Assembly (NCBI GenBank): GCA_027021605.1 | Contig: JALUUA010000096.1 | Coordinates: 1 to 13,299 of the forward strand | Direction: 5' to 3' | Length of the DNA stretch: 13,299 bases | Source: Candidatus Bipolaricaulota bacterium | GTDB taxonomy: Bacteria; Bipolaricaulota; Bipolaricaulia; RBG-16-55-9 | Shown: positions 4,661 to 12,111 of the stretch, piece after piece | Layout of the letters: each line of letters begins with the position of its first letter | How positions within the stretch are numbered: position 1 is the first letter of the stretch | Program-made: the position numbers and the translations under genes | The notes under the pieces: generated by a model | Told to the model about the DNA's origin: nothing | The model's input: the letters and a program-made list of their open reading frames with translations, nothing else | Databases searched by the model: none

Positions 4661-7054
4661 ATGACCGTGATCACAGCCCCGGTAGCCAACGAGAAGACCC
4701 TGCGGGACCTGGAGCTGGAGCGGGTCAAGGCCCAGATCCAGGGCTACGCGGCCTCGTCCCTGGGCCGCGAGGCCGTCGCGGCCCTCTTCCCCACGGCGGA
4801 TCTCGAGAAGATCCGAAGGGAGCTGGCCCGCGTAGACGAGATGCGCCGCGCCCTCCAAGAAGCGGGCCCCGCCCTCGTCCCCGGCCCCATGGACGATTTG
4901 GAGCCCCTGCTGCAGCAAGCCCACGAGACCACCGCGCTGGGGGGCGAGGAGTTCCTCGTGGTGCTCAAAACCCTGGAGAGCGCCCGCCGCCTCCGACAAG
5001 CGATCCTAGAGCTGGAGGGCGACTACCCCGAGCTGGAGCGCTTGGCGGAGCGGGTGGGGGTCTTCCGAGAGCTGGAGGGGGCCATCTGGCGGACGTTCGA
5101 CGAGGAGGGCGAGGTCCGCCCCGACGCCTCCCCCAAGCTGCGGGCCCTCTCCGAGCGCAAGCTCTCCTTGGAAGAACAAGTGGAGGCCCTCCTCAAGGAG
5201 TTCCTGTACGCCCCGGAGAACGCGGCGCTCATAAGGGAGCCCATCATCACCCGCCGCTCCGGGCGGCTGGTGATCCCCATCAAGAGCGGCCACAAGCGCG
5301 ACCTCGACTGCGTCGTCCACGACAGCTCCGACTCCGGGCAGACCCTCTACGTGGAGCCCCGCGCCGCGGTCGAACTCAACAACGAGATTCGCGAACTCGA
5401 AAGCGAGATCCGCGATGAGAAACTGCGCATCCTGAGAGATTTAACGGAGAAGCTGCGCCGCGAGGCGCGCGGCATTCGGGAGACCCTCAAGGCCCTCAAA
5501 ATCCTCGATGGGCTGTACGCCCGCGCCCGCTGGGCCCTCGAACATCACGGCGTGATCCCCCGCCTCAACACCCATGGCCGGATTCGCCTCAAGGGCGCCC
5601 GCCACCCCCTTCTCGACCCCAAGAGCGTGGTGCCCATCGATCTTACGTTCGGGGATCGCCACCAGGGCGTGGTGATCACGGGCCCGAACACGGGCGGCAA
5701 GACCGTCACCCTCAAGACCGTAGGGCTCTTGACGCTGATGGCCCAGTCGGGCATCCCCGTCCCCGCCGAGCCCGAGACGGAGCTAGCCGTCTTTGAAGTC
5801 GTGCGCAGCGACATCGGGGACGAGCAGTCCATCGAGCAAAATCTCAGTACCTTCAGCTCCCACATGCGCAACCTCGTTGGCTTTTTGGAAGAGCTCCACG
5901 AGCGCGCCCTGGTGCTCGTCGACGAGCTGGGGGCCGGGACGGACCCCCAGGAGGGGGCCGCGCTGGGGATCGCGCTGTTGCGCTATTTCCTGTCGACGGG
6001 CGCGCGCGTTGTGATTACCACGCACTTTAGCCCCCTAAAGCACTTCGCCTATCAACACGAGCGTCTCAAGACGTGCTCCGTGGAGTTCGACGTCGAGACG
6101 CTGCGCCCCACGTATCGCCTGGTGGAGGGCGTGGGCGCGAGCAACGCGTTCATCATCGCCCGGCGGCTGGGGCTTAGGGAGGAGATCGTCCGCGACGCGC
6201 AAGGGTTTTTGTCCGAGGGCGCCCTCGAGTTGGAGGAGATCCTCCAGCAGCTTCAGCAGGAGCGGCTTGCGCTCTCCCGCGAGCGCTTTCAGCTGCAGCG
6301 GGAGCGGGAGGCCGCCCGCGCCGAGCGGGAGCGCTTCCGGCAGAAACTCGCGCAGATCGAGCGGCAAACGACGGAGGCGCTGCGGGCCGAGATCCGGGAT
6401 CTCGAAAAGCAGCTGAAGGAAACCCGCCGCCAGCTCGAGGAAGCCCTCCACCGAGCGCGAAAGGGGGCTTCCCAAGAGGAGCTGCGGGAGCGGCTACGGA
6501 AGCTGAGCGCCTACGAGCAAGGGCTGCACGAGGCGGAGCGCGTGGTAGAAAAACCTTCGCGCCCCCTCCGGCCCGAGGAGCTCGCACCCGGTCGGGCGGT
6601 CTACGTCGTCCCCCTCGGGCAGACCGGGGTCATCCGCGAGGTGCTCGACCCGGAGGGCGGACGGGTGGAGATCGAGATCGGCAGCGTCAAGATCCGCGCC
6701 AAGCGGGAGGACCTGCGCACGGTCCCCCAAACCGCGCGGGTCAAGCACAAAGCGCAGGAACCCGCAACGCGGAGGGCGACGCTTCCCCCCCACGAGCTTT
6801 CCCCGGAGAGCCCCGGCCTCGAGCTGCACGTCCGCGGGATGACCACGAGCGAGGCCCTGCGCGAGGTCGATCTCTATCTGGACAAACTCGTGCTGCACGA
6901 AATTCACCGGGCGTACATCGTCCACGGGAAGGGGACGGGGACGCTGCGCCAGGCGATTCGCGACCACCTGGCGAAGGACCCCCGCGTAGCCCGCATCTAC
7001 CCCGCGCCCGCCCACCAGGGGGGCGACGGGGTCACCGTCGTCGAGCTGAAATAA
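4661..7054 (+). CDS. mutS2: Endonuclease MutS2 (MutS-family ATPase with C-terminal Smr domain)
   Basis: A 797-residue protein of normal MutS2 length. The N-terminal EKTLRDLELERV (11-22) matches the family start. The core/lever region runs to about 310. ATPase motifs are: Walker A GPNTGGKT (341-348), signature NLSTFSSHM (394-402), Walker B LVLVDELGAGTDP (417-429) and the TTH switch (453-455). A charged coiled coil follows (about 521-630), then a KOW-like beta domain (640-690). The Smr nuclease domain (720-797) has LHVRGM (722-727) and HGKGTGTLR (755-763). It lacks the mismatch-recognition domain of MutS. Known roles of the family are suppression of recombination and rescue of collided ribosomes. 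No clear Shine-Dalgarno precedes the start. It heads the long collinear gene run. Confidence 0.97.
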   Translation: MTVITAPVANEKTLRDLELERVKAQIQGYAASSLGREAVAALFPTADLEKIRRELARVDEMRRALQEAGPALVPGPMDDLEPLLQQAHETTALGGEEFLVVLKTLESARRLRQAILELEGDYPELERLAERVGVFRELEGAIWRTFDEEGEVRPDASPKLRALSERKLSLEEQVEALLKEFLYAPENAALIREPIITRRSGRLVIPIKSGHKRDLDCVVHDSSDSGQTLYVEPRAAVELNNEIRELESEIRDEKLRILRDLTEKLRREARGIRETLKALKILDGLYARARWALEHHGVIPRLNTHGRIRLKGARHPLLDPKSVVPIDLTFGDRHQGVVITGPNTGGKTVTLKTVGLLTLMAQSGIPVPAEPETELAVFEVVRSDIGDEQSIEQNLSTFSSHMRNLVGFLEELHERALVLVDELGAGTDPQEGAALGIALLRYFLSTGARVVITTHFSPLKHFAYQHERLKTCSVEFDVETLRPTYRLVEGVGASNAFIIARRLGLREEIVRDAQGFLSEGALELEEILQQLQQERLALSRERFQLQREREAARAERERFRQKLAQIERQTTEALRAEIRDLEKQLKETRRQLEEALHRARKGASQEELRERLRKLSAYEQGLHEAERVVEKPSRPLRPEELAPGRAVYVVPLGQTGVIREVLDPEGGRVEIEIGSVKIRAKREDLRTVPQTARVKHKAQEPATRRATLPPHELSPESPGLELHVRGMTTSEALREVDLYLDKLVLHEIHRAYIVHGKGTGTLRQAIRDHLAKDPRVARIYPAPAHQGGDGVTVVELK

Positions 7055-7076
7055 CCGAGGAGGGAACGAACGCCTT

Positions 7077-8495
7077 ATGTGTCGTCTCAGAAGCCGGATT
7101 CGCAACATCCTGGGGATCGCCCTGTTTGCCGGGGTTGTCTTGGCCCACGGAGCGAGCGCGGAAGCCCAAGAGCAGCGGGTGATCATCGGGCTGCGCCCGG
7201 AGCTTCCGGGCGTGTCGGCCCAGGGCCTCGTACGTGCTCTCGAGGCCCGTATTGAGGACGAGGGCGGGCGGGTCGAGGATCGCTTAGAGCTGATCGACGC
7301 CGTCGTGGCCACCCTCGATCCCGAGCTCATCCCCCAGCTCGAGCAAGACCCCCAGGTGCGCTACGTCGTCCCCGACGGCGTGGTGGGGACGCCCGAGTTC
7401 TGGGCCCGTCGGACTGCCCCCGCGAAAGGGCCGAAAGGACCATCGCTCAAGCCCCAAAGCGTTGGGAGCGCGGCGATCCCCGTTGAACTTTACAGTTGGG
7501 GGATCGAGCGCATCCGCGCCCCGGAGGTCCACCGCGCAAGACTTGCGGCCTCCCCCCCGCAGACAGGGGCTCCGGGTGTGCTCCTGGGGGCCCTGGGGTT
7601 CGCTATGGGTTTGGGGCTTCTGGCCGTACGCCCCCTGCGGCGGCGCTCCTCCCTCCTGCTGGGTGCGATGCTCCTCGGGGCGCTGGGGGTCCTCTCGGGG
7701 TGCACGGCGGCGCTCGTGGTGCCCCACCCCGGCGTGCTGGGCGAGGGGGTTACCATCGCCCTCCTGGACACGGGGATCGATCTGGGCCACCCCGATCTCA
7801 GGGGTAACGTGCTGGGAGGGATCGACTTCGTCAACGGCGATATGGACCCCTCCGACGACAACGGCCACGGGACGGGGGTGGCGGGGCTTCTGGCCGCCGC
7901 CGAGAACGGTCTGGGCCTGGTGGGCACGGCCCCCCGGGTCAAGATCTGGTCCGTGAAGATCCTCAGCTACGACGAGCGGGGCTCGATCAGCGACCTCATC
8001 CGCGGGCTGGAGTGGGCCCTCCAGAAGGGGGTTCAGATCATGGGGATGAGCCTGGGCACCGAGGAGGACAACGCCGCCTTGCGGGATGCGATCCGCACCG
8101 TCTCCCAAGCGGGCGTGCTGATGGTCGCGGCGGCGGGCAACAAGGGCTATCGCGTCTTGTACCCGGCGGCGTACCCCGAGGTGATCGCGGTCGCCTCCAC
8201 GGACGAGAACGACCAGCGCGCCTGGTTCAGCAACATGGGCCCCGAGGTCGATCTGGCGGCCCCGGGGACGAACCTGCTCACGACGGCCCTTAAGGGGGAA
8301 TATCAACGAGCGAGCGGGACGTCGTTCTCCGTGCCCCAGGTGGCGGGCGTGGCGGCGCTTGTGATGTCCGCCGGGCTGCGGGACGCCCCGGCCGTCCGCC
8401 GCCGGCTGGAGGAGACGGCCCAGGACCTGGGGCTCTTCGCCCAGGCCCAGGGCCACGGGCTCGTGGACGCCGCCCGCGCCGTCCTCGGACCCTGA
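7077..8495 (+). CDS. Secreted subtilisin-like (S8) serine protease with an unusual internal membrane-anchor-like insert
   Basis: A 472-residue protein; GAGGAGGG at 7057-7064 precedes the ATG by 12 bases. A Sec-type signal peptide (basic n-region, IALFAGVVLAHG core, probable cut after ASA at about 28) is followed by a propeptide resembling inhibitor I9 (about 34-100). The catalytic triad is intact: D231 in LLDTGID, H264 in NGHGTGVAG and S416 in GTSFSVPQVAG, with oxyanion N355 in AAAGN. The domain lead-in WGIERIRAPEV (141-151) normally runs almost directly into the first catalytic strand. Here about 60 residues intervene: PPQTG (160-164), a hydrophobic stretch, arginines 188-190, a second hydrophobic stretch and a lipobox LSGC (206-209). 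The enzyme probably acts outside the membrane and may be anchored. The neighbouring tatC does not imply Tat export: no twin-arginine motif is seen. Confidence 0.93.
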   Translation: MCRLRSRIRNILGIALFAGVVLAHGASAEAQEQRVIIGLRPELPGVSAQGLVRALEARIEDEGGRVEDRLELIDAVVATLDPELIPQLEQDPQVRYVVPDGVVGTPEFWARRTAPAKGPKGPSLKPQSVGSAAIPVELYSWGIERIRAPEVHRARLAASPPQTGAPGVLLGALGFAMGLGLLAVRPLRRRSSLLLGAMLLGALGVLSGCTAALVVPHPGVLGEGVTIALLDTGIDLGHPDLRGNVLGGIDFVNGDMDPSDDNGHGTGVAGLLAAAENGLGLVGTAPRVKIWSVKILSYDERGSISDLIRGLEWALQKGVQIMGMSLGTEEDNAALRDAIRTVSQAGVLMVAAAGNKGYRVLYPAAYPEVIAVASTDENDQRAWFSNMGPEVDLAAPGTNLLTTALKGEYQRASGTSFSVPQVAGVAALVMSAGLRDAPAVRRRLEETAQDLGLFAQAQGHGLVDAARAVLGP

Positions 8496-8547
8496 CTAAC
8501 CCTGACGGAACGGACCCTTTTCACAACCACAGGGAGGAGAAGATCCG

Positions 8548-9480
8548 ATGGCTCCGACGGAGGAGACGCCTCTCGAAGAGGCAGACGAAGTGGAGGCTTA
8601 TAAGATGAGCCTCACGGAGCACCTGGATGAGCTGCGCACCCGCCTCATCCGGGCCATCGCCGTGGTCTTCGTGCTGGCCATCGGGGCCTACGTCTTTAAG
8701 GACTTCCTGTTGGAGTTCCTGATCCGCCCCCTCCAAGGCACCTTCGGCTCTCCCGAGGACTACCAGCGGCTCTTCTCCCACCTGATCGAGGAGGTGGGCC
8801 TCTCCGAGCGGGTGGCCCGGCGCACGGCCCAGCTCATCGTCGGGGGCCTGATCTTCACCCACCCCGTCGAGGCGTTCTTCACCTACATCAAGCTCTCGCT
8901 CCTTACGGGGCTTCTGGTGGGGATGCCCTGGGTGCTCTTCCAGATGTGGCGGTTCGTGATGCCCGCCCTCTACCGCCACGAGCGCAGATACCTCGTGAAC
9001 TTCTTGGTCTTCGGCAGCGTGCTCTTCTACACGGGCGTGGTCTTCTGCTTCCTCGTTGTGCTCCCGCTGGCGCTCCAGTTCCTCATCGGGATCGGCGGGA
9101 CGGTGCTGAGCCCCCTCTTCTCCGTGGGGAACTACGTCTCGTTCACGATGCTCTTTATGCTGGTCTTCGGGCTCAGCTTCGAGATGCCCTTGGCCATGTA
9201 CATCGTGGTCAAGCTCGGCCTGGTCCAGCGCAGCACCCTGGTGCGCCAGTGGCGCTTCGTGGTGTTGGGGGCGTTCCTCGTGGGGGCGATGTTCACCCCG
9301 CCCGATATATTCACGCAAGTGGCGATGGCCAGCGCCATTGTGCTATTATACGGCGTAGGTCTCTTGATCACCCGCTTCGCCAAGCCCGAGGGGACCGGCG
9401 AGGGCGAGGGCAAGGGCAAGGGCGAGGAGACCGCCCCCGCCGCTGTGGAGGAGAAGGAAGAGGCCGAGACGACGGTTTAG
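8548..9480 (+). CDS. tatC: Sec-independent protein translocase subunit TatC
   Basis: A 310-residue inner-membrane protein; GGAGG at 8533-8537 precedes the ATG by ten bases. Family hallmarks are EHLDELRTRL (24-33, with E28 matching the signal-binding glutamate of the N-terminus), VEAFFTYIKLSLLTG (107-121), PWVLFQMWRFVMPALYRHER (127-146, with E145 matching the second signal-binding glutamate), FEMPLA (211-216) and FTPPDIFTQ (249-257). Six membrane helices are visible. TatC recognises twin-arginine signal peptides and, with TatA/TatB, exports folded proteins. Neither partner is in this window. Odd points: a 19-residue acidic N-terminal extension, a first extracytoplasmic loop some 25 residues longer than in E. 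coli (about 63-103), and a charged tail built from a hexanucleotide repeat. Confidence 0.96.
   Translation: MAPTEETPLEEADEVEAYKMSLTEHLDELRTRLIRAIAVVFVLAIGAYVFKDFLLEFLIRPLQGTFGSPEDYQRLFSHLIEEVGLSERVARRTAQLIVGGLIFTHPVEAFFTYIKLSLLTGLLVGMPWVLFQMWRFVMPALYRHERRYLVNFLVFGSVLFYTGVVFCFLVVLPLALQFLIGIGGTVLSPLFSVGNYVSFTMLFMLVFGLSFEMPLAMYIVVKLGLVQRSTLVRQWRFVVLGAFLVGAMFTPPDIFTQVAMASAIVLLYGVGLLITRFAKPEGTGEGEGKGKGEETAPAAVEEKEEAETTV
9397..9426 (+). repeat. GGC(G/A)AG hexanucleotide repeat in the tatC 3' end
   Basis: Five tandem six-base units (GGCGAG, GGCGAG, GGCAAG, GGCAAG, GGCGAG) encode GEGEGKGKGE in the cytosolic tail of TatC. Change in unit number would keep the frame. Confidence 0.8.
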
Positions 9481-9592
9481 TCCGCCTCACGATCCCCGGC
9501 CCCAGCCCAGCCCGCGACCGAAGCGAGGCGGGGTACGTAAGAACGCAAGCAGATCCAGGGAGCAAGCAAGCGAGCAAGGAGGCACGGCGCAG

Positions 9593-10153
9593 ATGGGCGT
9601 AAGCGACCTCAGCCGCGGGGTGACGATCGAGTACCAGGGCGAGCTCTACACCGTGGTGGACTACACCCACATGTTCAAGGGGCGAGGGAAGGCCGTGGCC
9701 CAGACGAAGCTCAAGCACTTGGTGACGGGCCGGGTGATCTCCCAGACCCTCACGGACGCCGACAACTTCAAGGTGGTCCGCCTCGACGAGCGGCCCCTGC
9801 AGTACCTCTACCAGGACGGGAGCGGATACCACTTCATGGACAAAGAAACGTACGATCAGTTCACCCTTTCCGAGGAGCAGATCGGGGACCTCAAATACTA
9901 CCTCAAGGAGAACATGGACGTCACGGGGCTCTTCTACGAGGGGCGCATCTTAAGAATCGAGCTGCCCATCACCGTGGAGCTTAAAGTGGTGGAGACCCCG
10001 CCGGGGGTCAAGGGCGATACCCAGTCGGGCGGGGAGAAGCCCGCCACGCTGGAGACGGGCCTTCAGGTGAAGGTGCCCCTGTTCGTGAAGGCCGGGGACG
10101 TCATCAAGGTGGACACCCGCGACGGGCGGTACATCGAGCGGGTGAGCCAGTAG
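9593..10153 (+). CDS. efp: Translation elongation factor P
   Basis: A 186-residue protein with the usual EF-P length and three beta-barrel domains; AAGGAGG (9576-9582) lies ten bases before the ATG. The C-terminal OB domain is canonical (GDTQSGGEKPATLETGLQV, then VPLFVKAGD and KVDTRDGRYIER). EF-P enters the ribosomal E site and relieves stalling at polyproline runs. The tip loop that reaches the peptidyl-transferase centre reads FKGRGKA (28-34). The residue usually modified (lysine in E. coli) is therefore R31, and the proline before the usual PGKG is missing. From memory, Thermotoga EF-P has a similar arginine tip. No earP or epmA-type modification gene is in the window. The 112-base gap upstream has only a weak 7-bp inverted repeat (9482-9488/9525-9531). 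Confidence 0.97.
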   Translation: MGVSDLSRGVTIEYQGELYTVVDYTHMFKGRGKAVAQTKLKHLVTGRVISQTLTDADNFKVVRLDERPLQYLYQDGSGYHFMDKETYDQFTLSEEQIGDLKYYLKENMDVTGLFYEGRILRIELPITVELKVVETPPGVKGDTQSGGEKPATLETGLQVKVPLFVKAGDVIKVDTRDGRYIERVSQ

Positions 10154-10177
10154 CGTGAACCCGATTCAGGGGGGAAG

Positions 10178-10720
10178 ATGCGCCAGCGGGTGAGCATCAC
10201 GGAGCAGGTGATCGCCTCGATCGCGGGGCTGGCCGCCTCCTCCGTGGAGGGGGTCAGCGAGCTGCGCGGGAGCGTGGCGGACAACCTCAAGGCGATCCTG
10301 GGGGAGGAGGGGCGCTCCGCCCGAGGGGTGGCAGTCCACGTCGAGGGGGACGAGGTCCACGTCACGCTGCACGTGGCCGTCGAGTACGGCTATCCCATCC
10401 ACGAGGTGGCCCAACGCCTCCAGCGAGCCGTAAAAGACGAGGTCGAGGGGATGACGGGCCTCCGCGTGCGGGCCGTCGACGTCTACGTGAGCGACCTCAC
10501 CCTGCCCGAGGGGGCTTGGGACCTCGAGCCCGAAACCGAGCCGGAGCTTGAGCCTGAGCCTGAGCCTGAGCCTGAGTCTGAGACCGGGCCGGAGACAGAA
10601 GCAAAAGCCGAAGAACCCCGGGCCGAGGCCGGGACGCGCGCGCCCGGCGGGAGAGCCCCGCGCACCCCCAAGCCCAAAGCCCGGCGAAAGAAGGAACCCG
10701 TTCCCGATGAGGCGCTCTAG
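10178..10720 (+). CDS. Asp23/Gls24 (DUF322) family envelope stress protein, YqhY-like
   Basis: A 180-residue protein starting 24 bases after efp, with a G-rich AGGGGGGAAG just before the ATG. Residues 1-110 are a typical Asp23 domain: VSITEQVIASIAGLAASSVEGV, GVAVHVEGDEVHVTLHVAVEYG, then a helix with VAQRLQRAVKDEVEGMTG and VRAVDVYVSDL. Family members form cytosolic oligomers tied to the membrane by AmaP and are linked to envelope stress or lipid synthesis. The tail (about 115-180) is low-complexity: an EPEPEPEPE repeat followed by a basic, alanine- and proline-rich end (KARRKK). The gene overlaps amaP by 14 nt. The Asp23 assignment is firm; the cellular role here is inferred from Gram-positive relatives. 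Confidence 0.9.
   Translation: MRQRVSITEQVIASIAGLAASSVEGVSELRGSVADNLKAILGEEGRSARGVAVHVEGDEVHVTLHVAVEYGYPIHEVAQRLQRAVKDEVEGMTGLRVRAVDVYVSDLTLPEGAWDLEPETEPELEPEPEPEPESETGPETEAKAEEPRAEAGTRAPGGRAPRTPKPKARRKKEPVPDEAL
10550..10579 (+). repeat. GAGCCT hexanucleotide repeat in the asp23-like gene
   Basis: Four perfect tandem GAGCCT units followed by GAGTCT, encoding EPEPEPEPES. The unit is in frame, so slippage would lengthen or shorten the acidic tail without breaking the protein. Confidence 0.85.
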
Positions 10721-11402
10721 CGTCTTCTTGGCCGAGGTCTTCCACGGGCTCGCGTTTCTCGTCTTGGTCCTGTCCGGGTTGTACTTCCTCTCCGTGCGCT
10801 TCGGAGGACTTCCGCTTCCCGTGGCGGAGTTCTTGGAGGGGCCGGGCCGCGAGGTGTACACGGTGTGGGCGGGGTTCTCGTTTCTGCTGGCCCTCTACTT
10901 CCTGGCGCGGGGGATTCTGGTGGTCCGGGGCGCTGAGCCCCGGGTGATGAGCGCCGGACCCCGGGGCCCCATCTGGATCTCCCAGGGCGCGATTCGGGAC
11001 TTCGTCCTGCAGGCGCTGCGCGAGGAGCTGGGGCTCGTGCACGCTTCGGTCTCCCTGAAGCAGGGGCGGGACGGGATCGTCGTCCGGGTGCGCACGCCCC
11101 TTCCCCTGGATCGGAGCGTCACGGAGCTGGGGGCCAAGGTCCAAGAGCACGTAAAGGCTCGGGTCGAGGAGCGCATCGGCGTCACCGTCGAGCGCGTGGA
11201 GGTGTTGGCCAAGAGCGTCCAGGCCGCCCCTTCCCCCCGATCCCCCGTGCCGACCTCCGCATCCGAGGCGGCTCCGTCCCCGCCCTCGGCGATCCGCGTC
11301 CCGCCAAAGCGCGCCGAAAGCAGCGAGGGCGAAGGGGAAGACACCGAAAGGATAGGAGAAAAGGCGCAAACCCCGCAGGAATCGGAGCGTGATACGCCGT
11401 GA
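10707..11402 (+). CDS. amaP: AmaP-like membrane anchor with Asp23-type domain
   Basis: A 231-residue protein. The ATG at 10707 lies inside the end of the Asp23-like gene, with AAGGAA (10691-10696) ten bases upstream; the longer open frame from 10548 is a shadow of the repeat. Two membrane helices (about 11-30 and 53-74) come first, with a short loop containing PLPVAEFLEG between them. An Asp23-like domain follows (88-168: GPIWISQGAIRDFVLQAL, GIVVRVRTPLPLDRSV, KARVEERIGVTVERVEVLA). A disordered serine/proline/acidic tail runs from 170. In Staphylococcus AmaP tethers Asp23 at the membrane; here the two genes are adjacent and overlap, which supports the same pairing. The stop overlaps the next GTG start (GTGA). 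Confidence 0.85.
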   Translation: MRRSSVFLAEVFHGLAFLVLVLSGLYFLSVRFGGLPLPVAEFLEGPGREVYTVWAGFSFLLALYFLARGILVVRGAEPRVMSAGPRGPIWISQGAIRDFVLQALREELGLVHASVSLKQGRDGIVVRVRTPLPLDRSVTELGAKVQEHVKARVEERIGVTVERVEVLAKSVQAAPSPRSPVPTSASEAAPSPPSAIRVPPKRAESSEGEGEDTERIGEKAQTPQESERDTP

Positions 11403-11581
11403 AGCTCTCCCCCTCGATGGTGGGTGCCCTCATCGGTGGACTGCTGGGGGCCGTTATCCTGTACCCCAAGCTGCTGGTCATCGTGATCCCGGCCGCGCTG
11501 GGGTACTTTACGGGACGGATTATCGAATCCGAGGAGCTGCGGGAGAAGGTGCGCGAGCTCTTCTCCGTCTTCTTCCGCTAG
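11399..11581 (+). CDS. DUF2273 small membrane protein
   Basis: A 60-residue protein starting at GTG 11399, overlapping the amaP stop by three bases; a second possible start is the ATG at 11417. GGAG (11384-11387) lies eleven bases before the GTG. It contains two hydrophobic helices joined at YPKL (SMVGALIGGLLGAVIL and LLVIVIPAALGYFTG), then an amphipathic basic end (LREKVRELFSVFF). DUF2273 proteins regularly accompany Asp23 and AmaP. All three together make a complete membrane-associated Asp23 set. The molecular role is unknown. Confidence 0.85.
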   Translation: MKLSPSMVGALIGGLLGAVILYPKLLVIVIPAALGYFTGRIIESEELREKVRELFSVFFR

Positions 11582-11584
11582 GGT

Positions 11585-11626
11585 GAAAGAAAAAGAAAGA
11601 AAAGAAAAAGAAAGAAAAGAAAGAAA
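11585..11626 (+). repeat. Purine-only A/G tract with two perfect 15-bp tandem repeats, leader of nusB
   Basis: Forty-two bases without a single C or T separate the DUF2273 stop from the nusB ATG. The unit AAAAAGAAAGAAAAG occurs twice in tandem (11590-11604, 11605-11619). There is no standard Shine-Dalgarno, so translation of nusB may rely on this unstructured A-rich leader, for example through ribosomal protein S1 (inference). Confidence 0.85.
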
Positions 11627-11628
11627 CG

Positions 11629-12111
11629 ATGAAACGTCGGCAAGCCCGGGAACAAGCGCTCCAGGCCCTCTTTCAACGGGAATTCCTGGAAACCCTGGAC
11701 GAGGAGGACCTCCCGGAGGACCCGTACGGGCGGGAGCTCTTCCGGGGCGTCGAGGAGCATCGGGCCGAGATCGACGCGCTCATCGCGGAGCGGGCGGAGG
11801 GCTGGCCCTTAGAGCGCCTCCACAGCGTGGATCGCAACCTGCTGCGCCTGGCGATCTACGAGCTGCTCTACGAGGAAGACGTGCCTCCCGAGGTGGCCAT
11901 CGACGAGGCCGTGGAGCTGGCCAAGAAGTACGGCACGGAGCGCTCCCCGGCGTTCATCAACGGCATCCTCGACCGCATCTACAAGGAAAAGCTCGGGCAC
12001 CGGCGGGGCGAAAGCGAGACGGGGCCGGAGCCGGAGTCGCAATCGAAATCCGAGTCTCAAGCGCAAGAGCAAGACCAAGGGAAGGAGCCAGAAAAGGAGC
12101 CAACGCCATGA
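11629..12111 (+). CDS. nusB: Transcription antitermination factor NusB
   Basis: A 160-residue protein; the first 125 or so residues are a normal NusB. Hallmarks are RRQAREQALQALFQ (3-16), HSVDRNLLRLAIYELLY and PPEVAIDEAVELAKKYG, with SPAFINGILDRI closing the fold. NusB with S10 binds boxA RNA and supports antitermination of rRNA operons. After KEKLGHRRGE the protein carries an extra tail of about 35 residues made of E, Q, S, P and K (for example PESQSKSESQAQEQDQ), not part of the usual fold. The stop overlaps the folD start as ATGA. In Bacillus the neighbours are likewise an Asp23-like gene (yqhY) and folD. Confidence 0.96.
   Translation: MKRRQAREQALQALFQREFLETLDEEDLPEDPYGRELFRGVEEHRAEIDALIAERAEGWPLERLHSVDRNLLRLAIYELLYEEDVPPEVAIDEAVELAKKYGTERSPAFINGILDRIYKEKLGHRRGESETGPEPESQSKSESQAQEQDQGKEPEKEPTP

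Noticed and set aside
7077..7170. Twin-arginine signal peptide on the protease next to tatC
   Set aside because: The n-region reads CRLRSRIRN with no paired-arginine SRRxFLK motif; it fits a Sec signal.
7284..8456. Long - strand open frame of 390 codons opposite the protease gene
   Set aside because: Its product has no recognisable fold. It is the codon-bias shadow of the S8 gene, whose catalytic motifs are all in the + frame. The same reasoning removes the - strand frames at 2216-2962 and 8521-9318.
9482..9531. Intrinsic terminator between tatC and efp
   Set aside because: Only a 7-bp repeat (CCGCCTC/GAGGCGG) with a 36-base loop and no T run.
11583..12107. N-terminal extension of FolD (frame open from 11583)
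   Set aside because: It lies over nusB in another frame. FolD has normal length from ATG 12108, which has a good ribosome binding site.
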